Of a stretch of 64,000 nucleotides of DNA, positions 49,566-58,775 are shown piece by piece. This stretch comes from Ensifer sp. WSM1721 (GTDB lineage Bacteria > Pseudomonadota > Alphaproteobacteria > Rhizobiales > Rhizobiaceae), in the NCBI RefSeq assembly GCF_000513895.2, contig NZ_CP165783.1, forward strand, positions 248,001 through 312,000, in the 5' to 3' direction. The position numbers and the translations under genes were made by a program. Below the pieces are notes generated by a model that saw only the letters and a program-made list of their open reading frames with translations, searched no databases and was not told where the DNA came from. Position 1 is the first letter of the stretch. Every line of letters begins with the position of its first letter.

Positions 49566-49782
49566 CTGCGCTTCTCCTCGCGAATTCGATTCAACCTCTG
49601 CTTATAAGTTTGCTCGAATAAACTCCGCGATGCAATCTGCGCGCGCCAATTTCCGCGACCGAAACGCACTTTTCGCCGACCGGGCGAAAAACGCTTCACA
49701 ATTCCCGCGATGCCGCGTAATCCCTTCTCCTCGTTCCGATCACGACGGCAGCCAACGACGGGATTGATTCGAGTCTGCGACA

Positions 49783-50319
49783 ATGACCATCGAGCATAAA
49801 CCCGCACCACCCGATCCTCGGTTTCCCGGGTCGATCGTCGTTATGGGCGTTTCCGGCAGCGGCAAATCGTCGGTCGGCGAGGCGATCGCCGAGGCCTACG
49901 GCTATCCCTTCATCGAGGGCGACGCGTTGCACCCGCCGGAGAACATCAGGAAAATGTCGGAGGGCATTCCCCTTACCGACGACGACCGCTGGCCGTGGCT
50001 GGCGGCGATCGGGCAGCGGCTGGCGGAGAGCCCGTCGCCCGTCGTCGTTGCCTGTTCCGCGCTGAAGCGCAGCTATAGGCAGAAGCTTCGCGAAAGCGCT
50101 TCGAAGGGCCTCGCCTTTGTATTTCTGCACGGCAGCGAGGCCGTGCTCGCCGAGCGCATGCGTCACCGCTCCGGTCATTTCATGCCGACCTCACTGCTGC
50201 AGACGCAACTCGCGACGCTGGAGGACCCGACGGGGGAGGAAAATACGGTTGCCGTCGATATCGCGCAGCCGCTGGAAACCATCGTCCGCGAGGCACTCGC
50301 CGGGCTTGGGCGGCTGTAG
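49783..50319 (+). CDS. gntK: Gluconokinase
   Basis: A 178-residue cytosolic kinase that turns gluconate into 6-phosphogluconate. P-loop VMGVSGSGKSSVGEAI (residues 20-35), FIEGDALHPPENIRKMSEGIPLTDDDRWPWL is the substrate block unique to the thermoresistant gluconokinase family, and ACSALKRSYRQKLR holds the conserved arginine/lysine. SGHFMPTSLLQTQLATLEDP is the lid region. No gluconate permease is next to it. Ends before a GC hairpin. Confidence 0.95.
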   Translation: MTIEHKPAPPDPRFPGSIVVMGVSGSGKSSVGEAIAEAYGYPFIEGDALHPPENIRKMSEGIPLTDDDRWPWLAAIGQRLAESPSPVVVACSALKRSYRQKLRESASKGLAFVFLHGSEAVLAERMRHRSGHFMPTSLLQTQLATLEDPTGEENTVAVDIAQPLETIVREALAGLGRL

Positions 50320-50365
50320 TCGGCCCCGCACCTCGTCGTTGAAATGGAGATCGCGATAGCGGTAT

Positions 50366-50385
50366 GAGCCGGGCAGGGCCGGCTC
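50366..50385 (+). terminator. Hairpin after gntK
   Basis: GAGCCGG pairs with CCGGCTC around six bases, 46 bases past the gntK stop. It likely ends the gntK transcript. The 291-base gap to ivd shows no other named signal. Confidence 0.5.
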
Positions 50386-50610
50386 TGGGCGACGGATCGA
50401 TCTGACCCGACGCATTCTTCTCGACGCATGCAAGCGTCCGTCTTTGCACATCGTGCTTGGCGGCCCGGCTCTTTGGAAGGAAATTAGCCGGCGGCGATGT
50501 TATCGTTCGCGACAAGGGCAGCGCGGCGGTAACATGTTGGTGCGCCGTTCGTTTCGTTCCTGCCTCGGCGATGAGGAGATCGCGGGCAGGGATGCCGGGA
50601 GGAGAATGGA

Positions 50611-51774
50611 ATGTTTCAGGGTGGATTGAACTTCGCGCTCGGCGAGGAGATCGACGCGCTGCGCGAGAGCGTGCACCGTTTTGCATCCGAGTGCATAGCG
50701 CCGCTTGCCGACGAAGCGGATCGCAGCAATGCCTTTCCGATGCCGCTTTGGCGGGAGATGGGGGAACTCGGCCTTCTCGGCATCACCGCCGACGAGGTCT
50801 ATGGCGGCGCTGGACTTGGCTATCTCGCCCATTGCGTCGCGATGGAGGAGATCAGCCGTGCTTCCGCGTCGGTGGGCTTGAGCTACGGCGCCCATTCCAA
50901 TCTCTGCGTCAACCAGATCAACCGCAACGGCAACCCGGCGCAGAAGGGCAAACATCTGCCGAAGCTGATCTCCGGCGAACATGTGGGCGCGCTCGCCATG
51001 TCAGAGCCAAACGCCGGCTCGGATGTCGTCTCGATGAAGCTCCGGGCGGAGAAGCGCGGCGACCGTTATCTCCTGAACGGCAACAAGATGTGGATCACCA
51101 ACGGCCCCGACGCCGACGTGCTGGTGGTCTACGCTAAGACCGATCCGGCGGCGGGTCCTCGCGGCATCACCGCCTTCCTCGTCGAGAAGACTTTTCCCGG
51201 CTTCTCGCCCGGCCAGAAGCTCGACAAGCTCGGAATGCGCGGTTCGAACACCTCGGAACTCATCTTCAGCGATTGCGAGGTACCGGAGGAGAATGTGCTT
51301 GGCACCGTCGGCGAGGGCGTCAAGGTGCTGATGTCCGGTCTCGACTACGAGCGGGTCGTGCTTTCGGCCGGGCCGCTCGGCATCATGGCCGCTTGCCTCG
51401 ATGTCGTCGTCCCCTATCTCCATGAGCGCCAGCAGTTCGGGCAACCGATCGGCGAGTTTCAGTTGATGCAGGGAAAGCTTGCCGACATGTATGTGACGAT
51501 GAATGCCGCGCGCGCCTATGTCTACGCCGTGGCGGCGGCATGCGACCGTGGGGAGACGGCGCGCAAGGATGCTGCCGGCTGCATTCTCTATGCGGCGGAG
51601 AGGGCGACGGCCATGGCGCTCGAGGCGATACAGGCGCTCGGCGGCAACGGCTACACCAATGACTATCCGGCCGGGCGCCTGTTGCGCGACGCCAAGCTCT
51701 ATGAGATCGGCGCCGGCACGAGCGAGATCCGCCGGATGCTGATCGGTCGGGAGCTTTTCGCCGAGACCAAGTAA
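50611..51774 (+). CDS. ivd: Isovaleryl-CoA dehydrogenase
   Basis: A 387-residue FAD enzyme that oxidises isovaleryl-CoA to 3-methylcrotonyl-CoA in leucine breakdown. Family blocks: [40 protein letters not shown], and the catalytic-glutamate segment [17 protein letters not shown], where the glutamate lies in the IVD position on helix G, not helix K. The C-terminal [20 protein letters not shown] and [18 protein letters not shown] close the fold. Start at 50611 follows GGAG. First gene of a six-gene operon with no internal terminator. Confidence 0.96.
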   Translation: MFQGGLNFALGEEIDALRESVHRFASECIAPLADEADRSNAFPMPLWREMGELGLLGITADEVYGGAGLGYLAHCVAMEEISRASASVGLSYGAHSNLCVNQINRNGNPAQKGKHLPKLISGEHVGALAMSEPNAGSDVVSMKLRAEKRGDRYLLNGNKMWITNGPDADVLVVYAKTDPAAGPRGITAFLVEKTFPGFSPGQKLDKLGMRGSNTSELIFSDCEVPEENVLGTVGEGVKVLMSGLDYERVVLSAGPLGIMAACLDVVVPYLHERQQFGQPIGEFQLMQGKLADMYVTMNAARAYVYAVAAACDRGETARKDAAGCILYAAERATAMALEAIQALGGNGYTNDYPAGRLLRDAKLYEIGAGTSEIRRMLIGRELFAETK

Positions 51775-51811
51775 CTGAAACAGAGGCGGTGCCGGGCAGG
51801 TTGGGGGGACC

Positions 51812-53419
51812 ATGACAATATTGCGATCGCACATTTCGGCATCCTCGGATGTGTTCAAGGCGAACCGCGCTGCGATGGCGGAGGCGATCTCGACGGTCGA
51901 GGAGGCGGTGCGGTTGGCCGCCGCCGGCGGCGGTGATACGGCGCGCGAACGCCACGTCAGCCGCGGTAAGCTCCTGCCCCGCGACCGGATCGCTTCGCTC
52001 ATCGATCCGGGCACCCCCTTTCTCGAGATCGGCGCCACCGCCGCGCACGGCCTGTATAATGGCGACGCGCCCGGCGCCGGCCTCATCACCGGGATAGGTC
52101 GGATCACCGGGCGCGAATGCATGATCGTCTGCAATGATCCGACGGTCAAAGGCGGCACCTATTATCCGATCACCGTCAAGAAGCATTTGCGGGCGCAGGA
52201 GATCGCCGCCGAGAATTGCCTTCCCTGCGTCTATCTCGTCGATTCCGGCGGCGCCAACCTGCCGAACCAGGACGAGGTCTTTCCCGACCGCGATCACTTC
52301 GGCCGCATCTTCTACAATCAGGCGAACATGTCGGCGGCCGGAATTCCGCAGATCTCGGTTGTGATGGGTTCCTGCACGGCAGGCGGCGCCTATGTGCCGG
52401 CCATGTCCGACGAGGCGATCATCGTCGAAAAGCAGGGGACGATCTTTCTCGCAGGGCCGCCGCTGGTGCGTGCGGCGACCGGCGAGGTGGTATCGGCCGA
52501 GGACCTCGGCGGCGCCGATGTGCACACGCGTCTTTCAGGCGTTGCCGATCATCTGGCGCGCGACGACGCGCATGCGCTGGCGCTGGCGCGGCGCGCCGTT
52601 TCGGGCCTGAATCGCGAAAAACCGTGGTCTGTCGAACTGACAAAGCCCGAACCGCCTCTCTACGATCCGGAGGAAATGACCGGGATCGTTCCCGCCGATC
52701 TCAGGACACCCTATGAGATCCGCGAAGTGATCGCCCGCATCGTCGACGGCTCCCGTTTCGACGAATTCAAGTCGCGTTTCGGCACCACACTCGTCTGCGG
52801 CTTCGCCCACATTCACGGCATCCCCGTCGGTATTATCGCCAACAATGGCGTGCTGTTTTCGGAGTCGGCGGTAAAGGGTGCGCATTTTGTCGAGCTCTGC
52901 GCCCAGCGCAGAATCCCGCTCGTGTTCCTGCAGAACATCACCGGCTTCATGGTGGGCCGCAAATACGAGACCGAGGGCATCGCCAAGCACGGCGCCAAGC
53001 TGGTGACGGCGGTCGCGACCGTGAAGGTACCGAAGATCACCATGCTCGTCGGCGGCTCGTTCGGTGCCGGCAACTACGGCATGTGCGGGCGCGCCTTCTC
53101 GCCGCGCTTCCTCTGGACCTGGCCGAACAGCCGCATCTCGGTCATGGGCGGCGAGCAGGCGGCAGGCGTGCTCTCGGCCGTGCGCGGCGAAGCTTTGAAA
53201 CGGACAGGCACTCCCTGGAGCGAAGAGGAGGAGGCCCGCTTCCGCCAGCCGGTGCTCGACCTCTTCGAGCGCCAGAGCCATCCGCTCTATGCCTCGGCGC
53301 GCCTTTGGGACGACGGCGTAATTGACCCGCGCAAGAGCCGCGACGTGTTGGCGCTATCTCTGTCGGCTGCCTTGAACGCGCCCATCGAGGATACGCGTTT
53401 CGGATTGTTCAGGATGTAG
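51812..53419 (+). CDS. mccB: Methylcrotonoyl-CoA carboxylase beta subunit
   Basis: A 535-residue carboxyltransferase subunit. It opens [20 protein letters not shown], shared by propionyl- and methylcrotonyl-CoA carboxylases. Acyl-CoA and biotin binding blocks are [36 protein letters not shown] and [34 protein letters not shown] ends the protein exactly as in Mcc[17 protein letters not shown] is the crotonase-type oxyanion site. Start at 51812 has GGGGGG-ACC upstream. It lies 37 bases after ivd. Confidence 0.96.
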   Translation: MTILRSHISASSDVFKANRAAMAEAISTVEEAVRLAAAGGGDTARERHVSRGKLLPRDRIASLIDPGTPFLEIGATAAHGLYNGDAPGAGLITGIGRITGRECMIVCNDPTVKGGTYYPITVKKHLRAQEIAAENCLPCVYLVDSGGANLPNQDEVFPDRDHFGRIFYNQANMSAAGIPQISVVMGSCTAGGAYVPAMSDEAIIVEKQGTIFLAGPPLVRAATGEVVSAEDLGGADVHTRLSGVADHLARDDAHALALARRAVSGLNREKPWSVELTKPEPPLYDPEEMTGIVPADLRTPYEIREVIARIVDGSRFDEFKSRFGTTLVCGFAHIHGIPVGIIANNGVLFSESAVKGAHFVELCAQRRIPLVFLQNITGFMVGRKYETEGIAKHGAKLVTAVATVKVPKITMLVGGSFGAGNYGMCGRAFSPRFLWTWPNSRISVMGGEQAAGVLSAVRGEALKRTGTPWSEEEEARFRQPVLDLFERQSHPLYASARLWDDGVIDPRKSRDVLALSLSAALNAPIEDTRFGLFRM

Positions 53420-53435
53420 CGGGAAGAGTTTGAAA

Positions 53436-53819
53436 ATGAAGCGCGACCATATCAATGCCTTGAACGCGCCGCAGCCGCACGGCGGCTATTCGCAAGCGGT
53501 GAGCATCGAGGAATTCCGGCGGCTGCTTTTCGTCAGCGGCCAGATTCCGGTGACGTCCGACGAGATTGTTCCGGAGGGCTTCGAGGCGCAGGCACGTCAG
53601 GTCTGGCTGAACGTCGATGCACAACTCAAGGCGGCCGGCATGATGAAGACCGATATCGTCAAGATCACGACCTATCTCGCCGATCGGCATCACGTCATGG
53701 CGAACCGCGAGATCCGCAATGACTATCTCGGTTCGCATGCGCCGGCGATGACGGTGGTGATCACCGGCATCTTCGATTCCGCCTGGCTTCTGGAAGTCGA
53801 AGTGGTTGCAGCGCAATAG
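53436..53819 (+). CDS. ridA: RidA/YjgF-family deaminase
   Basis: A 127-residue trimeric enamine/imine deaminase family protein. HGGYSQAVSIEEFRRLLFVS, SGQIPVTSDEIVPEGFEAQA and VKITTYLADRHHVMANRE are RidA blocks. The classical arginine of the RidA active site (R105 in E. coli, in the AR-V-E motif) is not present: the matching C-terminal stretch reads SAWLLEVEVVAAQ, so it is not a canonical RidA and may bind a ligand without deaminase activity. ATG at 53436 is preferred over TTG at 53430. It lies between mccB and mccA, as an operon insert. Confidence 0.9.
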   Translation: MKRDHINALNAPQPHGGYSQAVSIEEFRRLLFVSGQIPVTSDEIVPEGFEAQARQVWLNVDAQLKAAGMMKTDIVKITTYLADRHHVMANREIRNDYLGSHAPAMTVVITGIFDSAWLLEVEVVAAQ

Positions 53820-53835
53820 ATCGGAAAAGACGCGC

Positions 53836-55824
53836 ATGTTTTCAAAGCTCCTGATTGCCAATCGCGGTGAAATCGCCTGCCGCATCATCCGCACCGCGAA
53901 GCGGCTAGGCATTTGGACCGTCGCCGTCTATTCCGACGTCGACGGGGATGCGTTGCATGTAAGTCTCGCCGACGAGGCGATCCGGATCGGGCCGGCGCCG
54001 GCTGCCGAAAGCTACCTGGCGATCGGACGGATCATCGAGGCGGCGAGGAGCATGCGCGTGGACGCCATCCACCCCGGCTACGGCTTCCTGTCGGAAAATG
54101 CCGAATTCGCCGAGGCTGTGGAAAATGCCGGCATGGTGTTTATCGGACCGACGCCGGCCGCGATCCGCGCGATGGGCCTTAAGGACGCGGCCAAGACGCT
54201 GATGGAAAGCGCCGGCGTGCCGGTCGTGCCCGGCTACCATGGCGAAGAACAGGAGGCGGACTTCCTTGCCGCACGGGCGGCCGAGATCGGCTATCCGGTC
54301 CTCATCAAGGCACGCGCCGGCGGCGGCGGGAAAGGCATGCGACGGGTCGAGCGCCAGGAGGATTTTGCTGCGGCACTGGAGGCGGCGCGGCGTGAAGCGG
54401 AGGCGGCCTTCGGCGACGGCTCGGTATTGCTCGAGAAATTTCTGACGAAGCCGCGCCACATCGAAGTACAGGTCTTCGGCGACCGGCACGGCAACATCGT
54501 TCATCTTTTCGAGCGCGACTGCTCGCTGCAGCGGCGGCACCAGAAGGTGATCGAAGAGGCGCCGGCGCCGGGCATGACCGCGGAGGTTCGCCGCGCCATG
54601 GGCGATGCGGCCGTGCGGGCAGCACAGGCGATAGGTTATGTCGGCGCCGGCACGGTCGAGTTCATCGCCGACGTGACGAACGGGCTCTGGCCGGACCATT
54701 TCTATTTCATGGAGATGAACACACGGCTGCAGGTCGAGCATCCGGTGACCGAGGCGATCACGGGAATCGACCTGGTCGAATGGCAGTTGCGCGTCGCGGC
54801 CGGCGAGCCCCTGCCGAAAAAGCAGGCTGATATCGGCATTGAGGGCTGGTCTTTCGAGGCTCGGCTCTATGCCGAGGATCCGGGTCGCGGCTTCCTGCCG
54901 GCAACCGGTCGGCTGGCCCATCTGAGCTTTCCCGACGCCAGCGCGCGCATCGATTCCGGCGTGCGCCAGGGCGACACGATTACCACCTACTACGATCCGT
55001 TGATCGCCAAGCTGATCGTGCACGGCCCGAGCCGGTCAGCGGCGCTCAATCGCCTGCAGGCGGCGCTCAAGGAATGCCGCATCGGCGGAACCGTAACCAA
55101 CCTCGATTTCCTGATCCGATTGACGGAAGAACAGGAACTCCGCGCTGGCCGGCCCGATACGGGGCTGATCGACCGCGAGATCGAACGGCTGACGGCGCCG
55201 GTCGCGCCCGACGACGAAGCGCTGGCGCTGGCGGCGATCATCTCGACCGGTGTGCTGGCGCCGGCCGCCTCGGCTGATCCGTGGTCGTCGCTCGGCTCCT
55301 GGCAGATCTGGGGCGATGCGCATCGGACAATCGCGATCGACCAGGCCGGTGAGCGTGCGACCGTGACGCTCGCCGCGCGCGGCCGTGATCAGTTCGCTGT
55401 GCGCGCCGGCGCGAGCACGCTGCCGGTCCTGGTGCTGGAGCGCTTCGAAGACGGTGCCCGGCTAGAGGTTGCCGGGCAGAAGCGCGTGATCCGCTTTGCG
55501 AAGGACGGTGATACATTGACGCTTTTCCACAATGGGCGGAATCTTGTCTTCCACCTGCCGGATGCGCTGACCGGCGGACATAGCAGCGAGATCGCCGACG
55601 ATGAGCTCATCGCGCCCATGCCGGGGCTGGTGAAGCTGGTGCGCGTCGGTGCCGGCGAGGCGGTCAGCAAGGGACAGCCGCTCGTCGTCATGGAGGCGAT
55701 GAAGATGGAGCTGACGCTTGCGGCGTCGCGCGAGGGAACAGTGGCAAGCGTGCACGTGGCGGAGGGGGCGCAGGTCAGCGAGGGCACGGTGCTGGTGACG
55801 CTCATGGAGGAGGCTGCGCAATGA
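53836..55824 (+). CDS. mccA: Methylcrotonoyl-CoA carboxylase alpha (biotin) subunit
   Basis: A 662-residue biotin carboxylase subunit. The biotin carboxylase domain opens FSKLLIANRGEIACRIIRTA; ATP-grasp blocks are IKARAGGGGKGMRRV and NTRLQVEHPVTE. GFLSENAEF and the HQKVIEEAPAP motif follow the family. The C-terminal biotinyl domain has the carrier lysine K623 in VMEAMKMEL. The start at 53836 is chosen over 53806 because the family begins MF-KLLIANRGE and GGAAAAGA precedes it. The stop overlaps hmgL (ATGA). Confidence 0.96.
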   Translation: MFSKLLIANRGEIACRIIRTAKRLGIWTVAVYSDVDGDALHVSLADEAIRIGPAPAAESYLAIGRIIEAARSMRVDAIHPGYGFLSENAEFAEAVENAGMVFIGPTPAAIRAMGLKDAAKTLMESAGVPVVPGYHGEEQEADFLAARAAEIGYPVLIKARAGGGGKGMRRVERQEDFAAALEAARREAEAAFGDGSVLLEKFLTKPRHIEVQVFGDRHGNIVHLFERDCSLQRRHQKVIEEAPAPGMTAEVRRAMGDAAVRAAQAIGYVGAGTVEFIADVTNGLWPDHFYFMEMNTRLQVEHPVTEAITGIDLVEWQLRVAAGEPLPKKQADIGIEGWSFEARLYAEDPGRGFLPATGRLAHLSFPDASARIDSGVRQGDTITTYYDPLIAKLIVHGPSRSAALNRLQAALKECRIGGTVTNLDFLIRLTEEQELRAGRPDTGLIDREIERLTAPVAPDDEALALAAIISTGVLAPAASADPWSSLGSWQIWGDAHRTIAIDQAGERATVTLAARGRDQFAVRAGASTLPVLVLERFEDGARLEVAGQKRVIRFAKDGDTLTLFHNGRNLVFHLPDALTGGHSSEIADDELIAPMPGLVKLVRVGAGEAVSKGQPLVVMEAMKMELTLAASREGTVASVHVAEGAQVSEGTVLVTLMEEAAQ

Positions 55825-56684
55825 CGCCGCCGGAGCATGTGACGATCGTCGAAGTGGCACCGCGCGACGGACTGCAGAACGAGTCCCGGCTCGTCGACAC
55901 CGAGGACAAGATCAGGCTCGTCGACCTGCTCTCCGATTGCGGTTACGAGCGCATCGAGGTGACGAGCTTCGTGAGCCCGCGCTGGGTGCCGCAACTGGCC
56001 GATGCGCCGGCCGTCATGACCGGCATCACCCGGCGTCCGGGCACGCGCTATGCGGCGCTGACGCCGAACATGCGGGGCTTCGAGGCCGCGCGTGCGGTGC
56101 ATGTCGACGAGGTGGCGATCTTCGCCTCCGCCTCCGAAAGCTTCTCGGAGAAGAACATCAATTGCTCGATCGCCGAGAGCATCGAACGGTTTCGACCGGT
56201 CGCCGAGGCCGCCCGTAGCCATCGCATTCCCCTGCGCGGCTATGTGAGCTGCGTTGTAGAATGCCCCTATGAGGGTGCGATCGCACCGGCCGCGGCCGCC
56301 CGCGTGGCGCGGTTGCTTGCCGATCTCGGCTGTTACGAAATCAGTCTCGGCGACACGATCGGGCGCGGCACGCCGGAGGCGGTCGATGCCATGCTTTCGG
56401 CCGTACTCGACGACATTGTCGCGACAAAGCTTGCGGGCCACTTTCATGACACGTCCGGGCGAGCGCTCGAGAATATCGCGGTCGCGCTGGAGCGAGGCCT
56501 CAGAGTGTTCGATGCGTCCGCCGGCGGTCTCGGCGGCTGCCCCTATGCGCCGGGCGCGGCGGGCAACGTCGACACGCTTGCGGTGAACGCCTTTATCGAG
56601 GCGAGGGGATTTTCCACCGGACTTGACGCCGAAAAGCTCGCGCGAGCCGCTCGTTTCGCACGATCCCTGAGGAGCGCGGCATGA
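55821..56684 (+). CDS. hmgL: Hydroxymethylglutaryl-CoA lyase
   Basis: A 287-residue HMG-CoA lyase that splits HMG-CoA to acetoacetate and acetyl-CoA. VEVAPRDGLQNE (metal and catalytic aspartate-glycine motif), RIEVTSFVSPRWVPQLADA, GYVSCVVECPYEG and GGLGGCPYAPGAAGNVDT (catalytic cysteine loop, GCPYAPGA) are all present. It overlaps mccA by 4 bases and the next gene by 4 bases. Confidence 0.96.
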   Translation: MTPPEHVTIVEVAPRDGLQNESRLVDTEDKIRLVDLLSDCGYERIEVTSFVSPRWVPQLADAPAVMTGITRRPGTRYAALTPNMRGFEAARAVHVDEVAIFASASESFSEKNINCSIAESIERFRPVAEAARSHRIPLRGYVSCVVECPYEGAIAPAAAARVARLLADLGCYEISLGDTIGRGTPEAVDAMLSAVLDDIVATKLAGHFHDTSGRALENIAVALERGLRVFDASAGGLGGCPYAPGAAGNVDTLAVNAFIEARGFSTGLDAEKLARAARFARSLRSAA

Positions 56685-57466
56685 CGTTGCAGACAATCCG
56701 CTATGCGATCGACGGCCGGGGCGTCGCCCGGCTGACGCTTGCGCGTCCGGAAAAACACAATGCCCTCTCTGCTCTTATGATCAGCGAACTCACGGACGTG
56801 GCCGGCCGGCTTGGAGCCGATGCGACCGTGCGGGCGGTCATTCTCGAGGCTGAGGGCAAGAGCTTCTGCGCCGGCGGCGATCTGGAATGGATGCGGCAGC
56901 AGTTTGCGGCAGACAGGCCGACGCGCATCGCGGAGGCGACGCGGCTGGCGATGATGTTCAAGGCGTTGAACGAGATGCCGAAACCGCTGATCGCACGCAT
57001 CCATGGCAACGCCTTCGGCGGTGGGGTGGGGCTGATCAGCGTATGCGATGCCGTTGTCGCCGAGCATGGTGCAAAGTTCGGACTGACCGAAACCCGCCTC
57101 GGGCTCATCCCGGCGACCATCAGCCCCTATGTCATCGCCCGGATCGGTGAGGCAAGGGCGCGGCCTCTGTTCATGTCCGCGCGGATTTTTGGGGCCGAAG
57201 AAGCAAAAACCGCCGGGTTGGTGTCGATGGTTGTGAACGTCGCTTCTCTTGACGCTGCCGTCGAGGCGGAGGTCGCGTCTTTTCTGACGGCGGCCCCCGG
57301 AGCAGTCGGCCGCGCCAAACGCCTTGCTCGATCGCTCGGCGCGCCCATCACCGATGCGGTCATTGCCGCCACGATCGAGCAGCTTGCCGACACCTGGGAA
57401 ATGGAAGAAGCCCGCGAAGGGGTTTCCGCCTTCTTCGAGCGGCGCGAACCTTCCTGGCGCGCATGA
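56681..57466 (+). CDS. Methylglutaconyl-CoA hydratase (enoyl-CoA hydratase family)
   Basis: A 261-residue crotonase. The oxyanion-hole sequences are EGKSFCAGGDLEWMRQQF and IHGNAFGGGVGLISVCD. FGLTETRLGLIPATISPYVI is the catalytic region, with glutamate in ETRLG and RLGLIPATIS as in methylglutaconyl-CoA hydratases. Context (downstream of hmgL, overlapping by ATGA) assigns the hydration of 3-methylglutaconyl-CoA to HMG-CoA. It ends the leucine degradation operon. Confidence 0.92.
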   Translation: MTLQTIRYAIDGRGVARLTLARPEKHNALSALMISELTDVAGRLGADATVRAVILEAEGKSFCAGGDLEWMRQQFAADRPTRIAEATRLAMMFKALNEMPKPLIARIHGNAFGGGVGLISVCDAVVAEHGAKFGLTETRLGLIPATISPYVIARIGEARARPLFMSARIFGAEEAKTAGLVSMVVNVASLDAAVEAEVASFLTAAPGAVGRAKRLARSLGAPITDAVIAATIEQLADTWEMEEAREGVSAFFERREPSWRA

Positions 57467-57479
57467 TCGCGGATTGCGC

Positions 57480-57508
57480 TTGAATTGATTGGAAATTGAA
57501 CCTAGATT
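57480..57508 (+). promoter_or_regulatory. Promoter of the RES/Xre pair
   Basis: TTGAAT at 57480-57485 and TAGATT at 57503-57508 are 17 bases apart, in the 74-base gap before the antitoxin gene. Confidence 0.5.
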
Positions 57509-57510
57509 TA

Positions 57511-57524
57511 TGATCTCCTGATCA
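57511..57524. promoter_or_regulatory. Palindromic operator of the RES/Xre pair
   Basis: TGATC-TCCT-GATCA is an inverted repeat right after the -10 element and 17 bases before the antitoxin start, the usual place of an autoregulatory antitoxin operator. Confidence 0.55.
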
Positions 57525-57540
57525 AACCAGGGTCGAATTC

Positions 57541-57912
57541 ATGATGGCCATCGATTTCCAGATTCCTGCCGCGCGTTTCGGGGACGGTCATTCTCCGTTT
57601 CTGTCGGCGCGGCTGGTTGCCGATAGGCTGGGTATTACGCTTGCCGAGCTGGCAAAGCTCATTGGTGTCGCCCGCAACACGCTGACGGCAAAGTCCGGCA
57701 TTCGAAAGGTCGACAGTGCCCTGAGCAAGGTCGTTCGCATCCTCGCTATGGCATCCGAAATGGCGGGCGACGAGGCTCGCGCCGTCATCTGGTTCAAGCA
57801 TCAGCCGATCCCCGGCTGGGCCGGCAAAACGGCATATGATCTCGTCGGCGAAGGCAAAGCCGACAAGGTTCTCGCCTACCTCGAGGCGATCCGCGCCGGC
57901 GTCTACGCCTAG
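57541..57912 (+). CDS. Xre/MbcA/ParS-type antitoxin
   Basis: A 123-residue antitoxin. The N-terminal HTH-like domain (SARLVADRLGITLAELAKLI, then GVARNTLTAKSGIRKVDSAL) precedes the toxin-binding DUF2384 domain (VIWFKHQPIPGWAGKTAYDL, then VGEGKADKVLAYLEAIRAG), with the core W-F-PI-G-G-TAYDLV motif. Antitoxins of this family block the RES toxin by inserting their C-terminus into its active site. The gene is 3 bases upstream of the toxin gene. It is preceded by a promoter and palindromic operator. Confidence 0.93.
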   Translation: MMAIDFQIPAARFGDGHSPFLSARLVADRLGITLAELAKLIGVARNTLTAKSGIRKVDSALSKVVRILAMASEMAGDEARAVIWFKHQPIPGWAGKTAYDLVGEGKADKVLAYLEAIRAGVYA

Positions 57913-57960
57913 CGAATGAGGAAAAGTGTAAGCGGTCTTCCGTCCGCGTCCCGCTCTGGC
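57911..57960. repeat. Rhizobial intergenic repeat overlapping the RES gene start
   Basis: ATGAGGAAAAGTGTAAGCGG followed by TCTTCCGTCCGCGTCCCGC resembles the cores at 21703-21740 and 35698-35723. It starts in the antitoxin stop region and supplies the ATG and about 15 codons of the predicted toxin gene. Confidence 0.55.
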
Positions 57961-58467
57961 TCGAAAGCCAACTCGATAACCCTCTGGCGCGCCTTCGTGC
58001 CGCGCTGGGCCCACCTGCCGCTTTCCGGCGAGGGTGCCGCCCGCTTCGGCGGCCGGTGGAACCCGATCGGCACGCCGACGATCTACGCCGCGCGCGAGCT
58101 TTCAACCGCCTGGGCCGAATATAATCAGGGTTTCGTGCAGCACCCGGCGCTGATCGTGCAGCTCGAGCTTCGCGATGCGAAGCTGGCGGACCTGACGGAT
58201 GCCGGCGCGCTTGCGGAACTTGGTGTCGACGAGACCATCCACCGCTGCGAGTGGCGCGACGAACTCGATCGAGGTGCCGTGCCGCAGACGCATAGAACGC
58301 AAGTGGATCTCGCCTCCCGCGGGTTTCATGGTGTGATCTATCCCTCGTTCATGTCGCCCGGCGGCACCTGCGCCGCCCTCTGGTGCTGGAACGGTCGCGA
58401 CGGGCCGAGCCTCGCCGTCATCGATCCGGAAGGCCGGTTGCCGAACTCGCCGGCGTCGTGGCTCTAG
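57916..58467 (+). CDS. RES-domain toxin (NAD-degrading type)
   Basis: A 183-residue RES-family protein. The domain opens ITLWRAFVPRWAHLPLSGEG, with AARFGGRWNPIGTPTIYAAR and ELSTAWAEYNQ, holding the arginine, tyrosine and glutamate that line the RES active site (R-x-G-R-W-N, Y, E); the late serine is in YPSFMSPGGTCAALW. Characterised RES toxins degrade NAD+ (for example in P. putida and MbcT in mycobacteria), while others act differently (ParT). The first 15 residues derive from a repeat, so the true start may be later, but no other ATG or ribosome site was found. Confidence 0.9.
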   Translation: MRKSVSGLPSASRSGSKANSITLWRAFVPRWAHLPLSGEGAARFGGRWNPIGTPTIYAARELSTAWAEYNQGFVQHPALIVQLELRDAKLADLTDAGALAELGVDETIHRCEWRDELDRGAVPQTHRTQVDLASRGFHGVIYPSFMSPGGTCAALWCWNGRDGPSLAVIDPEGRLPNSPASWL

Positions 58468-58494
58468 CATTAGACCTAGGTGAAACGGCGATCC

Positions 58495-58615
58495 GGGCGC
58501 GCCCCTCATCTGCCTGCCGCCCCTTCTCCCCGCAAGCGAGACAAAGGGCTGGCGGCCGCCCGCTGCGCTCCTCGCCCCGCTTGCGGGGAGAGGGCTGGGG
58601 GGCGGGGCGAAATTA
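58495..58615. repeat. Palindromic REP-like intergenic element
   Basis: CTCCCCGCAAGCG at 58526-58538 has its exact 13-base complement at 58578-58590, with GC-rich flanks (GCGGCCGCC). The phrase CCTTCTCCCCGCAAGCG is common between rhizobial genes. It separates the RES toxin gene from the RIME-like element. Confidence 0.7.
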
Positions 58616-58651
58616 AGGGCAAACTCGGGAGGACGAAATCAGCAGACTACT

Positions 58652-58754
58652 GCATGTGTCCTTAAATCGTACCCGATTTAAGGACAAAAACATGCAGCAA
58701 TTCAAAGTGCTACAGCGTCCTTTGTGCGTCTGAAAAGACGCACGGCGCTGTAGG
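58652..58754. repeat. RIME-like intergenic mosaic element, full copy
   Basis: 103 bases with two dyads: CCTTAAATCG.../CGATTTAAGG at left and GTGCGTCTGAAAAGACGCAC at right, bounded by CTACAGCG and CGCTGTAG. It matches 34798-34898 along its length. It is placed between the convergent RES toxin and cysA genes. Confidence 0.82.
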
Positions 58755-58775
58755 GCGGCGGGAGGGCGCGTGCTC

